Notes: generated by a model from the letters alone, not told the origin. A DNA stretch of 64,000 bases from Malus domestica (GCF_042453785.1 NC_091665.1:24147501-24211500), one strand, 5' to 3'. Positions 14,190 to 25,991 are shown, counted from the first letter of the stretch. Translations and numbers: made by a program.

Positions 14190-16612
14190 GAAGGCATGGC
14201 TGCCTTTTCACCAAAGTTCAAGTCAAAACGACGATCGGATGGGCCAGACATTCTCAGAAATGATGAAGGGGAAATGAGAAGCAATAAATCTCTGAAGTAA
14301 GGGGAAAATTCCTACAAGCAATAACTCTCTTAATGTACTCCTTGCACACAATTGGTGCCCTTATAAAAGAAAATGCAACATGGCCGTTGGTTCAAAAATT
14401 GAAGAGGCACCACTCTCCGGAATCCGAAAAGGCACCAATCTCCGGATTTCGAAGAGGCACCACTTTCCACACGCAACATCAGCTCTTCAGGTACCATAGA
14501 TAACTTTGTCAAAGATCTCTGAAAAAGTTTAGACACATAAATTTTGAAGGTCCAACTACCCTACTATTACCCACAAGGGTAAAGGAACAGCACCACTGCT
14601 TGATAACTAGAAAGTCCCAATGTGTGTCAACCTCCGTGCTCCGTGGCAAAGCAGACTGGTAAAAATGCCCAACCTTTACTCACATTCGAGAAAACACTCC
14701 CAACAGGATTACTTTCTCAAAAATTGAAGAGACACTGCTCTCCGAATCTTAAGAGTCAAACTCCCAACATGATTGCTTTATTAAAAATCGAAATGGCACC
14801 GTTATCTGAATCTCAAGAGCTAGATCCCCGACATGATTTCTTGTTCGAAAACCGAACAGGCACAGTTCTTTGAACTTCGAGACCCAGATTTCCTTGGATA
14901 AAGCTTGTATGCTATCTTCACACGCAACATCAGCTTTCCAGATACCACATACCACTTTTTCAAAGCGCTCTGACAAAGTTAAAACATGTGAAGCTTGCAG
15001 CTCCCACTACATTGTTATAACCAAGAAGGGTAAATGAATAACATTATTACTTGCTCAAAAATCGAAGAGGCACCGCCCTTTGAATCTCGAGAGCCAGACT
15101 CCCGACAGGATTACTTTCTCAAAAATCGAAGAGGCACTGCTCTCCGAATCTCAAGAGCCAGACTCCCAACATGATTGCTTTCTCAAAAATCGAAAAGGCA
15201 CCGCTCTCCGAATCTCGAGAGCCAGATCCCCGACATGATTGCTTGTTCGAAAACCGAAGAGGCATCGCTCTTCGAACTTCGAGAGCCAGATTTCCTTAGA
15301 TAAAGCTTGTCTGCAATCTTCACACGCAACATCAGCTTTCCAAATACCACATACCACTTTTTCAAAATGCTCTGACAAAGTTAAAACACATGAAGCTTAC
15401 AGCTCCTACTACATTGCTACGACCAAGAAGGGCAAGGGAATAACATTACTACTTGTTGTTAGGGAGACTCCTATATATGTCAACATCCATCCTTCACGGA
15501 CAGGCAGACCTGCAAAAATGCTCAACCCTTCTTCATATTTGAGAGGGCACTCCCAACGAAGCCTCTCGAAATACTCAGCTTTCTTCCCACCCCCCCCAAA
15601 TAATACATATGCAAACCAGCCACACCAAAGCAAGTGTATCTCATATCATTAGGGTCAAAAGCAAGAGTATCTCATATCATGCTTTTTCCCTGTCTTTTCT
15701 TTTGCCTTTGTTCTTACCTGCAAGACAAGGAGAAAGAGAGCAATCAGTCAGCATTTAGAATCAAGCTTCCAGTCAGGAACTGGCTGCCTGGAACCCCTTG
15801 CCCGATTACTTACCTGGCAGTGCTCTCGAGTACTCATCTTCAACATCTTATGCTTCCATAAAAGATACCACATCTGCCTGAGGAACAGATAGGGCAAGTA
15901 AGAAGGATACAAGGAAGCATGTGGAAACAAGCGCAACAGAACACATGCCGATTCATCTATTACTTCGTCAATAGCAAAAGTATCCCATATCATCAAGGTC
16001 GAACGCATTCTTGATTTGATGGACTTGTTTTGACCTTCAAATTCTTGAGTCGGCCTTATATTCTGGAGGAAACCAGAAAACCCTCCAGCCCAGTTCAAGA
16101 ATAAGCCTGCGGAAAGTTACTTTTTCAAAAGCAAAAGTATCTCATATCATCTATTCTCCATTTGCTTCTCTTTATCCTTGTTGCTGTTTACGACACAAGG
16201 AAAATGAGAACAATCAACCGGAAGCCGAAGTCGAACCTCCGATCCAGGTTGCTTGCTTGGAAGTCTGATTACTTACCTTGTCTGTTACCTCTTTCGGCAA
16301 ATCTCCTAGCTCGGTGGCTTGGGGGACTCCTACTATAGGGTTTTGTATCACACTTAACCAAGCCCGAAACTACAAGTAAGCTTCAAGTGAAATTGATACA
16401 TTACCTTGCGCATCTTCATCGGTTAAAGATACCACCCCTGGATGGAGGAAAAGTACTTCCAGAGAAGATGTCACATCTACGTATGAGACAGATAAGGCAA
16501 GTGAAAATAATACCATACTTCGGTACTTAGAAGTTTCGTGATTACTTAATGGCTTGGATCTTGCAAGTCCCCAACTGAGGAGCTTCCCTCACTCGGGAAC
16601 TTAGGGGAGCAC
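14190..16612 (+). other. 3' non-coding region of element A with ~64-bp repeats
   Basis: No coding capacity. From about 14300 it matches, in inverted orientation, 42840-44600 of element B. It contains about ten imperfect units of roughly 64 bp with the core AAAATCGAAGAGGCACCGC (near 14395, 14717, 14783, 14845, 15055, 15119, 15183, 15247 and shorter ones). A block of about 402 bp is duplicated, so that GATAAAGCTTGT occurs at 14897 and 15299. Small frames here are translations of the repeat. Confidence 0.75.
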
Positions 16613-17127
16613 TGTTTGTACCATACTTGACCAATCCCGAAACTACTAAGCACTGGTCAACGTTATACCGTCAAGGACCCAGAAGAGTTTCCCTACAACC
16701 AGGAGGCCAATCACAGCGCGACACGTGTTGACATCAGAAGCCAATCTTAGCGCGACACGTGTTAACATCAGAAGCCAATCACAACACGACACATGTCAAT
16801 GTCAGAATGAAACAAGAAACTCTCTTCTATAAATCGAGATCATTCTCTCACAATATTTCCTAATATCATTTGTACTAAACCATTCACTAGTACTCACTAA
16901 AGGAGAGCTTGAACCTATGTACTTGTGTAAACCCTTCACAATTAATAAGAACTCCTTTACTCCGTGGACGTAGCCAATCTGGGTGAACCACGTACATTTT
17001 GTGTTTGCTTCCCTGTCCCTATCCATTTACATACTTATCCACACTAGTGACCGGAGCAATCTAGAGAGTGTCACAAACTTAACACTTTATGTTGTACCAA
17101 AGTTCTCACTGATTTTGTGCATCAACA
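16613..17127 (+). repeat. Element A 3' LTR
   Basis: 515 bp, the same length as the left LTR, preceded by a purine-rich tract and followed by TAATA. It carries the same three CCAAT/ACGTG repeats with point changes. Confidence 0.92.
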
Positions 17128-17563
17128 TAATATATATTTATTATACTTCTATATGCCCCTATTTCTACTGTTTTTAGTGTGCAATTTAAAATACTTGAAT
17201 GGTCGATTCCAACCCAATACATTTCATGACTAAAATGTGATAAATTAACCATAAGGCAGCAAAGACCAATGCACCAATTGTAGTATAATAGAGTTGTAAT
17301 TCACTAGTTATTTAACTCGATGAATTTAGTAGATCTTTTTAGGAGGCCCAAATGACTATAGATAGAACCTATCCAATTTTTACAGTGCGATGGTTAGGTG
17401 TTCACAGACTAGATGTACCTACCGTTTCCTTTTTAAGGTCAATATCAGCAATGGGGGCGAGACATGACCGCAACTTAAGATTCAAGTACCATTGAAAGGA
17501 CTATAGGAACAGGAGAGTTTACAATCTATCACAAACAAAATGTGTTAAGTTATGCTACCCATA

Positions 17564-17752
17564 GGAAAGGATCCTCTCTGGATCCTTTCCATCAAGGCCA
17601 CAAATCCAGGCGTTTAAAATTTGATCCAGCGGCTAAAAACAAGGGCCCACTTTAAAAGTTATAATAAATGTAGTCGTTGGATCAAATTTCAAATGCCCGG
17701 ATTTGTGGCCTTTATGGACTTGGTGGAAGGGATCTGGAAAGGATCCCTTTCC
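17564..17752. mobile_element. Mutator-like MITE with 9-bp duplication, copy 1
   Basis: A fold-back element of about 190 bp. The left end is GGAAAGGATCC and the reverse complement of the right end is GGAAAGGGATCC. The inverted repeat extends inward through CCACAAATCC and TTTGATCC motifs. CTACCCATA occurs on both sides (17555-17563 and 17753-17761). A 9-bp duplication is the Mutator-superfamily signature. A second copy with its own duplication is at 39092-39290. Confidence 0.8.
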
Positions 17753-17761
17753 CTACCCATA

Positions 17762-18351
17762 TATATCATTTTGTCATGTTCAACCATATTGCTTTATTGC
17801 AAACCCGCTTATTAATTATGAACTAGAAAAGTGTTGAGTCCCACATTGGCCATAGAAAATGAGAAATAATAGTTTGAATATCTTAATTCCACTCCAACTA
17901 ATATTAAGGTCTTTAGTGATAAAATTTCACACTTGACGGATTGTGCAGGTGAGACAATATCGGCAGATTGGACACTTGTTAATTATCAAGTTGGGGACAA
18001 TATCAATGTTGTTGGAAGTAGGTATTTGATCCGACTCTCTAATAATTCTACAAAATAAAGAAATAAAATATACTAAACTCCAAATGCATTCACTCAAAAA
18101 TATTCCCTACAAACTCTCTATGCCTTACTCGCAAATCTGTGCCCCTTGTGGTTAGGTGTGGGGTATTCCCTCTTTCCACTTCCGTTGGAAGTTTTGTGCA
18201 CTCAACCTCGTCGCTAATGTAAGGACATGTATTATTTGGTTTACATGTCCTTGTTATTAACACATGACGTCCTTATGGCGACAAACATGTACTATACAAG
18301 TTGTTAACCAGAAGTTGGTTTTATGTCTCAATATTTTATATAACAAGTATA
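17762..18351. other. Intergenic, nothing firm
   Basis: AT-rich. The segment near 17830 containing GTCCCACATTGG resembles LTR or TRIM termini, but no partner end was found. Confidence 0.3.
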
Positions 18352-18582
18352 GTGCTTGTTTGAATGTGTTTTAAATGATTAAAAACGCTTTTGGTGAAAA
18401 TATTTTTGGAAACAATTCTTAGTAAAAATGCTAGTAAATCCTTGAAAAACACTTGAAGTGCTTCTTGGAAGAAGCACATAATTGGTACTTCTTGTAGAAA
18501 GCACTTAAAGTGCGTTTGGAACCCAAAAACATTTTATCTAAAAGCGTTTTCAGTCATTTTAAAAGCACATCCAAACGAGCTC
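18352..18582. mobile_element. hAT-like fold-back MITE
   Basis: The left end GCTTGTTTGAATGTGTTTT and the reverse complement of the right end, GAGCTCGTTTGGATGTGCTTTT, form an inverted repeat continuing for about 40 bp to AAAAACGCTTTT. Related remnants with an AAAGCAC..AAACGAG end occur near 26490-26630 and 35215-35310. No target duplication was confirmed. Confidence 0.55.
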
Positions 18583-18809
18583 ATAAAATATATAAATAAT
18601 GCTATAAGTAACGCATAATATTTACTAATTGCATATTTATTTCTTTTTATCCCATTATTCACTTTTTATAAATGATGTATTGCCTTGATGCTTAGGATTT
18701 TCCTATTCCACTCACTCTCAAAATCATTTCACTTCCATTAGCATACGTAAATAAGAATAATAATGTCGTTTGTACTAAAAACAAGTAATTTTTTCTCATA
18801 AAATATAGG

Positions 18810-18952
18810 GTGGTGCTATCCACGCACCCATTTTTATCTCTCACACACCCCTCTCAATTTTCAATCGCTGAATCGTGTGAATTAAAAAAGATCAATGGAT
18901 AAAAATTAATAAGGGTGTGTGAAAGTAAAATAGGGTGTGTGAATAGCACTAC
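18810..18952. mobile_element. Small inverted-repeat MITE, 143 bp
   Basis: The left end GTGGTGCTATCCACGCACCC and the reverse complement of the right end, GTAGTGCTATTCACACACCC, match at 16 of 20 positions. The arms repeat an internal CACACACCC motif. There is no coding capacity and no clear target duplication. Confidence 0.6.
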
Positions 18953-21270
18953 TTAAAATTTTTTTTTTTTTTTTTTTGTCGAACTCAAAATATATTATCT
19001 AGGTTAAGCGTGCATGAATCATTAATGCATGCATGCCTTTCTATTATTTTCTATGACATTCAAACGTATTATAGTTCAATAATACAATCAAATAATGTCA
19101 TTGATGTCATTGATGGCAAATAATATTTGGAGAGATATTGATTATGTATGTGCGTACGTGATTACCGTTTTTTTCGTTAATTTATTTCGTTTATATGATA
19201 TTATTATCGAAAAGAAGGTTTAGTAGGGCATATCTTGATACTATTTGACCTACCATATATTCTCCTAACAAATAACGTGTACGCAATGGACGGCTCCAAC
19301 AAATGGTGATGGAGCAACATGGTCCATTAATTGGAAGAGCAGTTAGCTCCCTTTGCTAGACTTATAAAACGTCGGTGGAAAACTGGAAAGTGGAAAACCC
19401 TACTTTAATTTATTAATTAGGAGATGCTTAGTTGTTGCTAATGCCAGAATAATTTGTTTTCAGCTACTTATATTTAAACTAGATAGTATCTGTAACACAT
19501 TGTACGTTTTAATAGAACAATTCTTGGTACATACTCACATGTCATGTGGCTGTGCTCTCTTCTCATTCAAGTTTTTCTTGTCACAAAGAGAGGTCGAGGA
19601 GCTTAGGCTAAACTCAAATTTTGGGTTATGAGTGTAAAGGTAAATGCTCTATTACCGAAGCTAAGTAGGGAAACGATTTTCTCAACTTGAATATCATTTC
19701 AGTAATGGTTGTGTTTTGTTGTCATCTTAATTTCAATCACAAATGTTTTCTGTGTTGGGCAACCAAAAGAGTCGTAGGGGAGTTTCATATGTAATTAATC
19801 GTTTATCCCATGCAAAAGTAATTAAGGAAACGCATCAACTGATCAACATGTGGACCACGTAAATGTTTATTTTTTGAAAAATCGAAAAAACATGATTAAC
19901 ATTTGAGAAGAGAAATACTTAAAAGACTAAACACCAGCCAACTTGCAGAATTAGTTGGTATTAGAGTGATTTTTTTTTATCAACCTGTAGATTTGTTAGA
20001 TTATGGAGCTAATAGGGTTTGAACTCACGTTGTAGCGCAAGAGTTACACTCTTCTCAATCACTGTGGTTAAGGGCAACTTGCAGTACTAGAATGATTGAT
20101 ATATATAATTTGACTAAAGAAAGTTTTAAGCAGACCGAATGCATAATTTCATCAAGCTAAGGTGGTAAAACGGTTGTATTTTAAAGCTACTACATGTTTA
20201 TTAATAGGAAAGTGATTTTCACACATTTTTTTCTCTTCATTTTTTGTACGTATTTCCGGCCATTGTGTGTAGCTTCTTAATTAATTATATAGTGAATACG
20301 ACTGTAAATAAAAAGAGATGCGAGATGCTAAAATAAGTACAAAAACCAACTCCCTTACCTGAAAGTTTAAACTAACCATAATAAAGTCAAAGCATTGTAA
20401 ATGACATCTGACAATGATTTTCATCTGTGAAAACGAAAAACATAGTTCCTACGGTGGCTATTGACTAAAACGAATAATAACAAAGCAAAAACAAAATATT
20501 TCTCATCACGTAGTTTATTTTTTTCATCTTATTCATGGTAAAATTTGTCGTCTTCTAACTCTAAATATATGTGTATGTAACGATATTGGCTATAACAGAT
20601 GTGATACTTATCTACTTTCGATTAAATTACATTAAAATAAAATTATTCTTTGAAAAAGCGTCACGACTCCACCTACCAAACCATTCCCAATTACCTAGTT
20701 ATGGAACTCATTTTTTAATGGCTTAATCTAAAAAATAGACCACTAATTAATGAAAAGTCAAACACCCCAATTTACAACTAATTCATTGACATAACCAAGC
20801 TACATTAAGGTTAGGACCAACCCTAATTATAAAAATCTTCAAATAAATATGCCAAAATTAATTTCGTCCAAAAGTTTGATTTGACAATTTATTCATCGAA
20901 AAGCATGAGTTCAATTTTATTTTAAGGAAAACTAATGAAAAAAGTTTGAAAGCTTTGAATTTTAATGATAAGGCCAAAATAAAGGGTAAAGTGAATAGTA
21001 CCATGATTGACTTTTTAGTGTAAAAATATGATTTTTTGTTAAAGTAATAGTACCAAGTGCTTTTCGTTAAAGTTCCCTTTATTTTATTGCTAAAGTGTTT
21101 AATTTATTTATTTTGATTTTTTTTGTCGAATTTATTTAGTTTGATTAACCAATTCAAATAAATTGAATGAAAAAGAAATTGTACGGCCACGGCCGTCTAG
21201 AGCCCTCCTGTTGTTCGTTAATCCGCAAAAAGCTGGTGGAAGTCCGTCTGCCCTCTTTCGTCGCATTTCT
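18953..21270. other. Intergenic with repeat remnants
   Basis: No gene. It includes a T-run at 18960-18977, a probable SINE remnant on the minus strand (about 20087 down to 19969, with B-box-like GAGTTCAAACCC and an A-rich end) and copy 2 of the short dispersed repeat (about 20926-21076). Confidence 0.45.
20926..21076 (+). repeat. Short dispersed repeat, copy 2 of 3
   Basis: Contains AAATAAAGGGTAAAGTGAATAG and ends GCTTTTCGTTAAAGTTCC split across 21057-21074. It matches copy 3 at 38791-38942 closely in the same orientation and copy 1 near 3216 in the opposite orientation. Confidence 0.6.
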
Positions 21271-21274
21271 GGGA

Positions 21275-21286
21275 TTTCCCGCGAAA
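21275..21286. promoter_or_regulatory. Palindromic E2F site
   Basis: TTTCCCGCGAAA is the palindromic E2F/DP consensus. It lies about 700 bp upstream of the kinase ATG in a locally GC-rich block (about 21185-21310) that looks like a core promoter or first exon. Confidence 0.6.
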
Positions 21287-21424
21287 ACTGCCGGTTTTTA
21301 ACGTCCTCAAATTACTATCTTCGTTTCTGCTCTCACTTTATACAAGAACCAAAAAAAACAACACAGGAAACCAAAAAAAATTAAAAAATTAAAAACCCCA
21401 AAAATTAAAGAGGCTTTGTCCACT

Positions 21425-21435
21425 TTTGGCGGGAA
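21425..21435. promoter_or_regulatory. Second E2F-type site
   Basis: TTTGGCGGGAA matches the E2F consensus, about 150 bp downstream of the palindromic site. The same core occurs beside the MSI2-like gene at 34754-34766. Confidence 0.55.
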
Positions 21436-21943
21436 TTCACTCTCTCTCGAAGACATTTTTTCTTTGAATAACAACCAATTGTGTATGTAAGCTTTTTTTT
21501 GTCAGATTAGAACTCGTTTCTGTTAATATTTATTTATTTGAATTTCTGGGTGTTGAATTTAGCTGCAGTCGGTGAGGCTGATGATGCTTACTTGGCAGCA
21601 TTGGCTTTTAAACAACGTGTTTGGATTGAGCCACGAGTTGGTACAAGATTTAGGTACATGTTTCTTTCTCTCTTTTTTTCCTTCTTTTTATGTTTTTGTC
21701 GGATCACGTTTATCTTCTTCTTTATTCTGCTTACTTTTCTTCCTTTATTTATGTCAGCCGATGTTTTTTTCTTTTATTTTCAAATGGGATTTCTTGGAAT
21801 TTTATAAATCTGCAATCTGTTGATGGGATATTTGGGTTTTTCTAATTTTATGTAGCTTTTGCTGCGGGGGTTGAAATGTTAAATTCAAGAAGTGGGAAGA
21901 TTGAGAAACAGAAAGAGTTTGTAGAAATTGTGAGATTGTGAGA

Positions 21944-21960
21944 AGAGAGAGAGAGAGAGA
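21944..21960 (+). repeat. GA-repeat in the kinase 5' leader
   Basis: A run of GA dinucleotides ends 28 bp before the start codon at 21989. GA runs in plant leaders can bind BPC/GAGA-binding factors. The regulatory role is inference. Confidence 0.5.
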
Positions 21961-21988
21961 ATCAGAGGCATAAAAACATATAAAGAAA

Positions 21989-24949
21989 ATGATACTTGAG
22001 GAGGCATTGAGGGACTTGATAAAGAAGAAGAATAAGAAGAAGAATGTTGTGTTGGTTGGGATTCCAATTGATAGCCAGAGCACAGAGCTTCTCGGATGGG
22101 CTCTCGTTAAAGTCGCCCAGCCCGGAGATTGCGTGATTGCAGCTCATGTCTGTCGAAGTTCTGGTAAATGCCTGCAGACTTAGTTTCAGTTTGATATATT
22201 TTTCGATAATTTTATGTGTAATTTGGTTTATATTAGCTATTCGGATTGTTTGACAATATAACATGCGAGACTATTTGGTGACGTAACGTTTAATATGCAC
22301 AGATTATGTCTCGAAAGCCAAGACGATGTTGGATGGTTACGTAGAGGCTTATGAGGGGCTATGTGACATGAAAAAGGTTCCTACTCAATCTTCACTACTC
22401 TATCACTGCTTCAATTGTTCCAAAACTTGAGACTGGTTATGGATTTTTATGCTTAAAATTTCAGGTGGAGCTCATCAGTCAGGTCTTGACGGGAAGGTCA
22501 ATCCGAAAAGCTCTAGTTAGAGAGGCGAAAAGACATTCTACCGTGGCCATAGTTGTAGGCATAAGCAATCCAAACACTCTTGGGTAGGGCACAGAGACTT
22601 TGATCTCAAAAAGAAACTTGCATTATTTTTCAAGTTTTTTTTTTTCTCATTACTCTAAGCAGAGTTCATTTGCAGCAGTTGGGATTCTACGGCGAAATTC
22701 TGCGGTAAGAAATTGCGACCAACCACTGATGTTGTGGGCATCCACAACGGGAAAATTGTGTTCAGAAGGTGCACCAGCAACCAACTACCAGGTTGGTGTT
22801 TTGAGTCCTGGAAAATACTGAGAATTATAAATTAATTAATTATTTATTTATTTAATATTAAAAATGCACTAACAATACTAAGTTCCTTTCTTCAGCTTTG
22901 GTAGGTCTCACAGAAGACCCAAGACCAAGTCTTTGCTTTGAGAGTCTCACTCCTAAAGGATACTCATCTGAATTTGGTGACTTTGAGGAGGATACAGAAA
23001 CCCCGAAATCTTCTGATATGGCAGAGAGCTCCCTAGATGGTTCGAAGCACAGTAGTGAAGACACGATGTATGAACAAAAGAGAGTGCCTTGGAGATCAAC
23101 TTCACTTGGTGCAGCAGAACATGTGGTTAAGAACCTTGGCTGGCCCCTACTTCGAAGAGCGAGTTCTGCCAATCCTCAATTTCCCGCCACCAGGGACATG
23201 TCTGTGGTGCAATGGGTGATGAGCTTGCCTGACCGCTCTCCACAGCAGTCTCCTCAGTGTACAACTATCAAAGAAAATCCGTTCGAACGAAGTATAGGTG
23301 ACATTGTTGATGAGAGTATGAAGGATGGTTTTTCTGCTTTTGATGAGCTTCCTGAAAGGTTAAAGCATCTGCTCCAAACAAAATCATCTGGTTGCAGATG
23401 GTTTAGTCATGAGCTTCTAAAAGCTTCAACTTCTCAATTTTCTTCAGGTTTGATATATATCCTTTTCCCTTCCTTCTCTCTGTTTGGATTCTTTTAAGTA
23501 CTTCTGTTTCGAATAACTTCTTTATCTTTTAACAGAAAATCTTATCGGGAAAGGAGGATGCAACCTCGTCTACAAGGGAACTCTTTCAGATGGGAAGCCA
23601 GTGGCAGTGAAGATTATGAAATCATCCAAAGAAGCATGGAAGGATTTCACTGACGAAGTCGATATCATGTCCTCGCTGAAGCACAAAAACATTTTACCTC
23701 TGCTCGGGTTCTGCATCAAAGACAACGTTCTAATCTCTGTGTATGATTTCTTACCTAAGGGAAGCTTAGAGGCAAATTTACATGGTAAATATCAACTACT
23801 TTTCCCATTTTTTTACTTTCTTGGTAAAGATTGTTCAAACCATGTTGATTTCAAAATTGTAAGTGATGCAGGCAAGAACAACTACAAATCTCTATTGTCA
23901 TGGGAGGTGAGATTTAATGTTGCTGTTGGTATTGCTAAAGCCCTCAGTTATCTGAACAACGAATGTCCTCAACCAGTTATTCATAGAGATGTCAAGTCCT
24001 CAAACATTCTTCTCACCAAAGATTTTGAACCGCAGGTACTGCTTAATCAGAGTAACACAAATGGTGTTTTAAACACGATCAGAGTCTTATGACATTAATT
24101 AAATGCTTCCATCTACGTGACAGTTATCTGATTTTGGCCTTGCAATCTGGGGACCAACAGCTACATCTTTTAAGACCGAATGTGATGTGGTGGGAACATT
24201 TGGTTATCTTGCTCCCGAATATTTCATGTATGGAAAAATCAGTGACAAGATTGATGTCTATGCCTTTGGCGTGGTCCTGCTAGAATTATTATCAGGAAGA
24301 AAACCAATTGGCTCCGAGACACCAAAAGAACAAGAAAGCTTGGTCATGTGGGTATGATCCACCTCCCTAATTTGAATTTTTGTTCTTATTTTGTTTACTT
24401 CTTTTGCGTGTTTTGGATAAATGACGCTGAATTACATCTCAGGCAAAGCCGAAAATAGAGAAAGGTGATGTAAAAGAAATACTGGATCCAAATTTGGATG
24501 GAAAGTTTGATGAGGTTCAGGTGCTGAGAATGGTTCATGCAGCAAAACTTTGCATCACACGCTCAGCCCGCCTTCGTCCTAAGATGACTGAGGTATGAAA
24601 ATGTCATATCCAGAGTAGGATTCTGTTAGTATTAGTGTAACAAAAGAATTCCAAGTTTCATCATGCTCTTTCTTTCCACCCTCAGATACTGAAGCTTCTG
24701 AAAGGGGATTCAGATGTCGAAAATCAACCAAACTCTCAATCTTTTGACATAGAGGAATCAGAAAACTGGGATGATAATGACGATGAAGTTTATCCAAATT
24801 CAAGCGCAGAGTTGCATTTGGGTCTTGCGCTGCTCGATGTGGATGATGATACAACAACAACATCGTCAAGTAGCGTGGAGCGGAGCAACAGCCTTTCATG
24901 GGAAGAATATTTGAAAGGGAGATGGAGCAGATCATCAAGCTTTGATTAG
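21989..24949 (+). CDS. STUNTED-like receptor-like cytoplasmic kinase with USP domain
   Basis: Ten exons keep frame: 21989-22163, 22303-22376, 22465-22583, 22676-22791, 22896-23447, 23536-23784, 23872-24035, 24124-24351, 24443-24592 and 24686-24949, giving 696 residues. Residues ~15-165 form a universal-stress-protein/adenine-nucleotide alpha-hydrolase-like domain ([20 protein letters not shown] near its start). A serine-rich linker follows, then a kinase domain. The kinase has glycine loop [12 protein letters not shown] (349-360), VAVK Lys371, helix-C Glu386, HRD with Asp468, DFG at 486-488 and the [10 protein letters not shown] activation segment. All catalytic residues are present, so it should be active. 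The acidic, serine-rich tail ends RSSSFD. There is no signal peptide or membrane segment, so it is cytosolic. Relatives include Arabidopsis STUNTED, which promotes cell proliferation downstream of gibberellin; the substrate is unknown. The exon 4 acceptor is ambiguous (CAGCAG at 22673-22678). Confidence 0.9.
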
Positions 24950-25991
24950 CTTCTTTTTCTACTCTCCTGTTTTGTAAGTTTTCAGCATACTTGTGCAGCA
25001 AGGAAATTAGCATCTGTACAGTTTAGGGAAACCAAAAAAAAAGGCGTGCACCCAATGGTTGGGGTGGATTGTAGATAAACATGTATAAATAAATCGTAGA
25101 AGTGATCGTGTGAAAGGATGAACATCTGTAGCTTGTTTCATTAGCTTGTCAGAAACTCAGTTTTTCCAGCATAATCACAGAATGAGAGATCGAGATTTTG
25201 TAGATTTTGGAATAATAAAATTTGTTGCTCATGTAGCAGGCAGCCTATGGGGCTCAGATGCTAAAGTTATAGAAAGATCTTTGGTTACTACTAGTTTTAT
25301 ATTTATGTGATGCTTCATGCTCTCGCAGACACTTAAATGCATTAAAAATTGAGTGTAAATAATGTATAACAAATGGCTGAAATAATCGTAGAACAATTGG
25401 AAAAACATAAAATTTGTAGCAAAGCCCAAGTACTTCAAATTTGGGCCATGACCTCCCTTTTGGAGTGTGGTGTCACGAACAAGACGCAAAGCTTTGCCCT
25501 TACATATGGGCACTTTTGGATTTCGAACGAATTTATTGTTTACTAGCCCAAAACGGCCTTTTAAGTTTCGAAGATATTTTGTTCTTTTCTCATTTTTCAT
25601 CCCCATAGAATTCCTAGCAAACCTTATCTTATTATATTTAGATCAATAAGTTTAGGTTCTCTCAAATACCTAGTGATATCTAAATTGCTTGTAGATTCTA
25701 ATTTATGGTATTTCGTTCGATATTCGTGTTTAACTTATCACACTAAACTAAAACGGAAGTTCTGTAACAAAATTTGCAATGTAAGTCAGATAACTGAAAA
25801 TTCAAGTTTTATACTGTAATTTGATTTCAACAAAAAAAACCTACGTACACAAACTTAACGCACTAGTTTCTCGCACTAATGCCTAAAAGATTGTTGTATA
25901 TGGCTCATTGGATAATAGTATAAACCATCAATGCTAGCACTAGCTTTTTGGATTCCTTAGCGGCGCCTTATCAAAGAGCCGATCGTCACAC
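24950..25991. other. 3' UTR and intergenic
   Basis: The first 150-250 bp are probable 3' UTR of the kinase (AATAAATCG-type signals near 25086 and AATAATAAAA near 25210). The rest is AT-rich. The block at about 25440-25620, read on the minus strand, has a 125-codon frame (25229-25606) with no recognisable similarity. I do not call it a gene. Confidence 0.4.

Larger units (their letters stand above)
11716..17127 (+). mobile_element. LTR retrotransposon A: gag-only Tat-type derivative
   Basis: A complete 5.4-kb insertion. It has 515-bp LTRs (11716-12230 and 16613-17127) that begin TG and end CA, and a TAATA duplication on both sides (11711-11715 and 17128-17132). A primer-binding region (TTTGGCACCATCTGTGGGAA) directly follows the left LTR and a purine-rich CTTAGGGGAGCAC directly precedes the right LTR. 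The interior has a damaged gag (12337-14189) and then the 3' non-coding region. Protease, reverse transcriptase, RNase H and integrase are absent. Relative to element B (same LTR family) the interior jumps from the gag zinc-binding motif straight into the distal 3' region, so the pol genes, satellite arrays and antisense ORF are all gone. The LTRs differ from each other at two dozen or more positions by eye, so the insertion is old. Confidence 0.92.

Noticed and set aside
14622-15378. Series of similar ~75-codon frames on both strands in element A
   Set aside because: They are translations of the ~64-bp tandem repeat and its 402-bp duplication, not a gene family.
17830-18050. Solo LTR or TRIM
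   Set aside because: GTCCCACATTGG resembles a terminus, but no second end or target duplication could be found.
25229-25606. 125-codon minus-strand frame as a gene
   Set aside because: No recognised domain, no clear promoter and AT-rich context. It lies where the kinase 3' UTR and intergenic DNA are expected.
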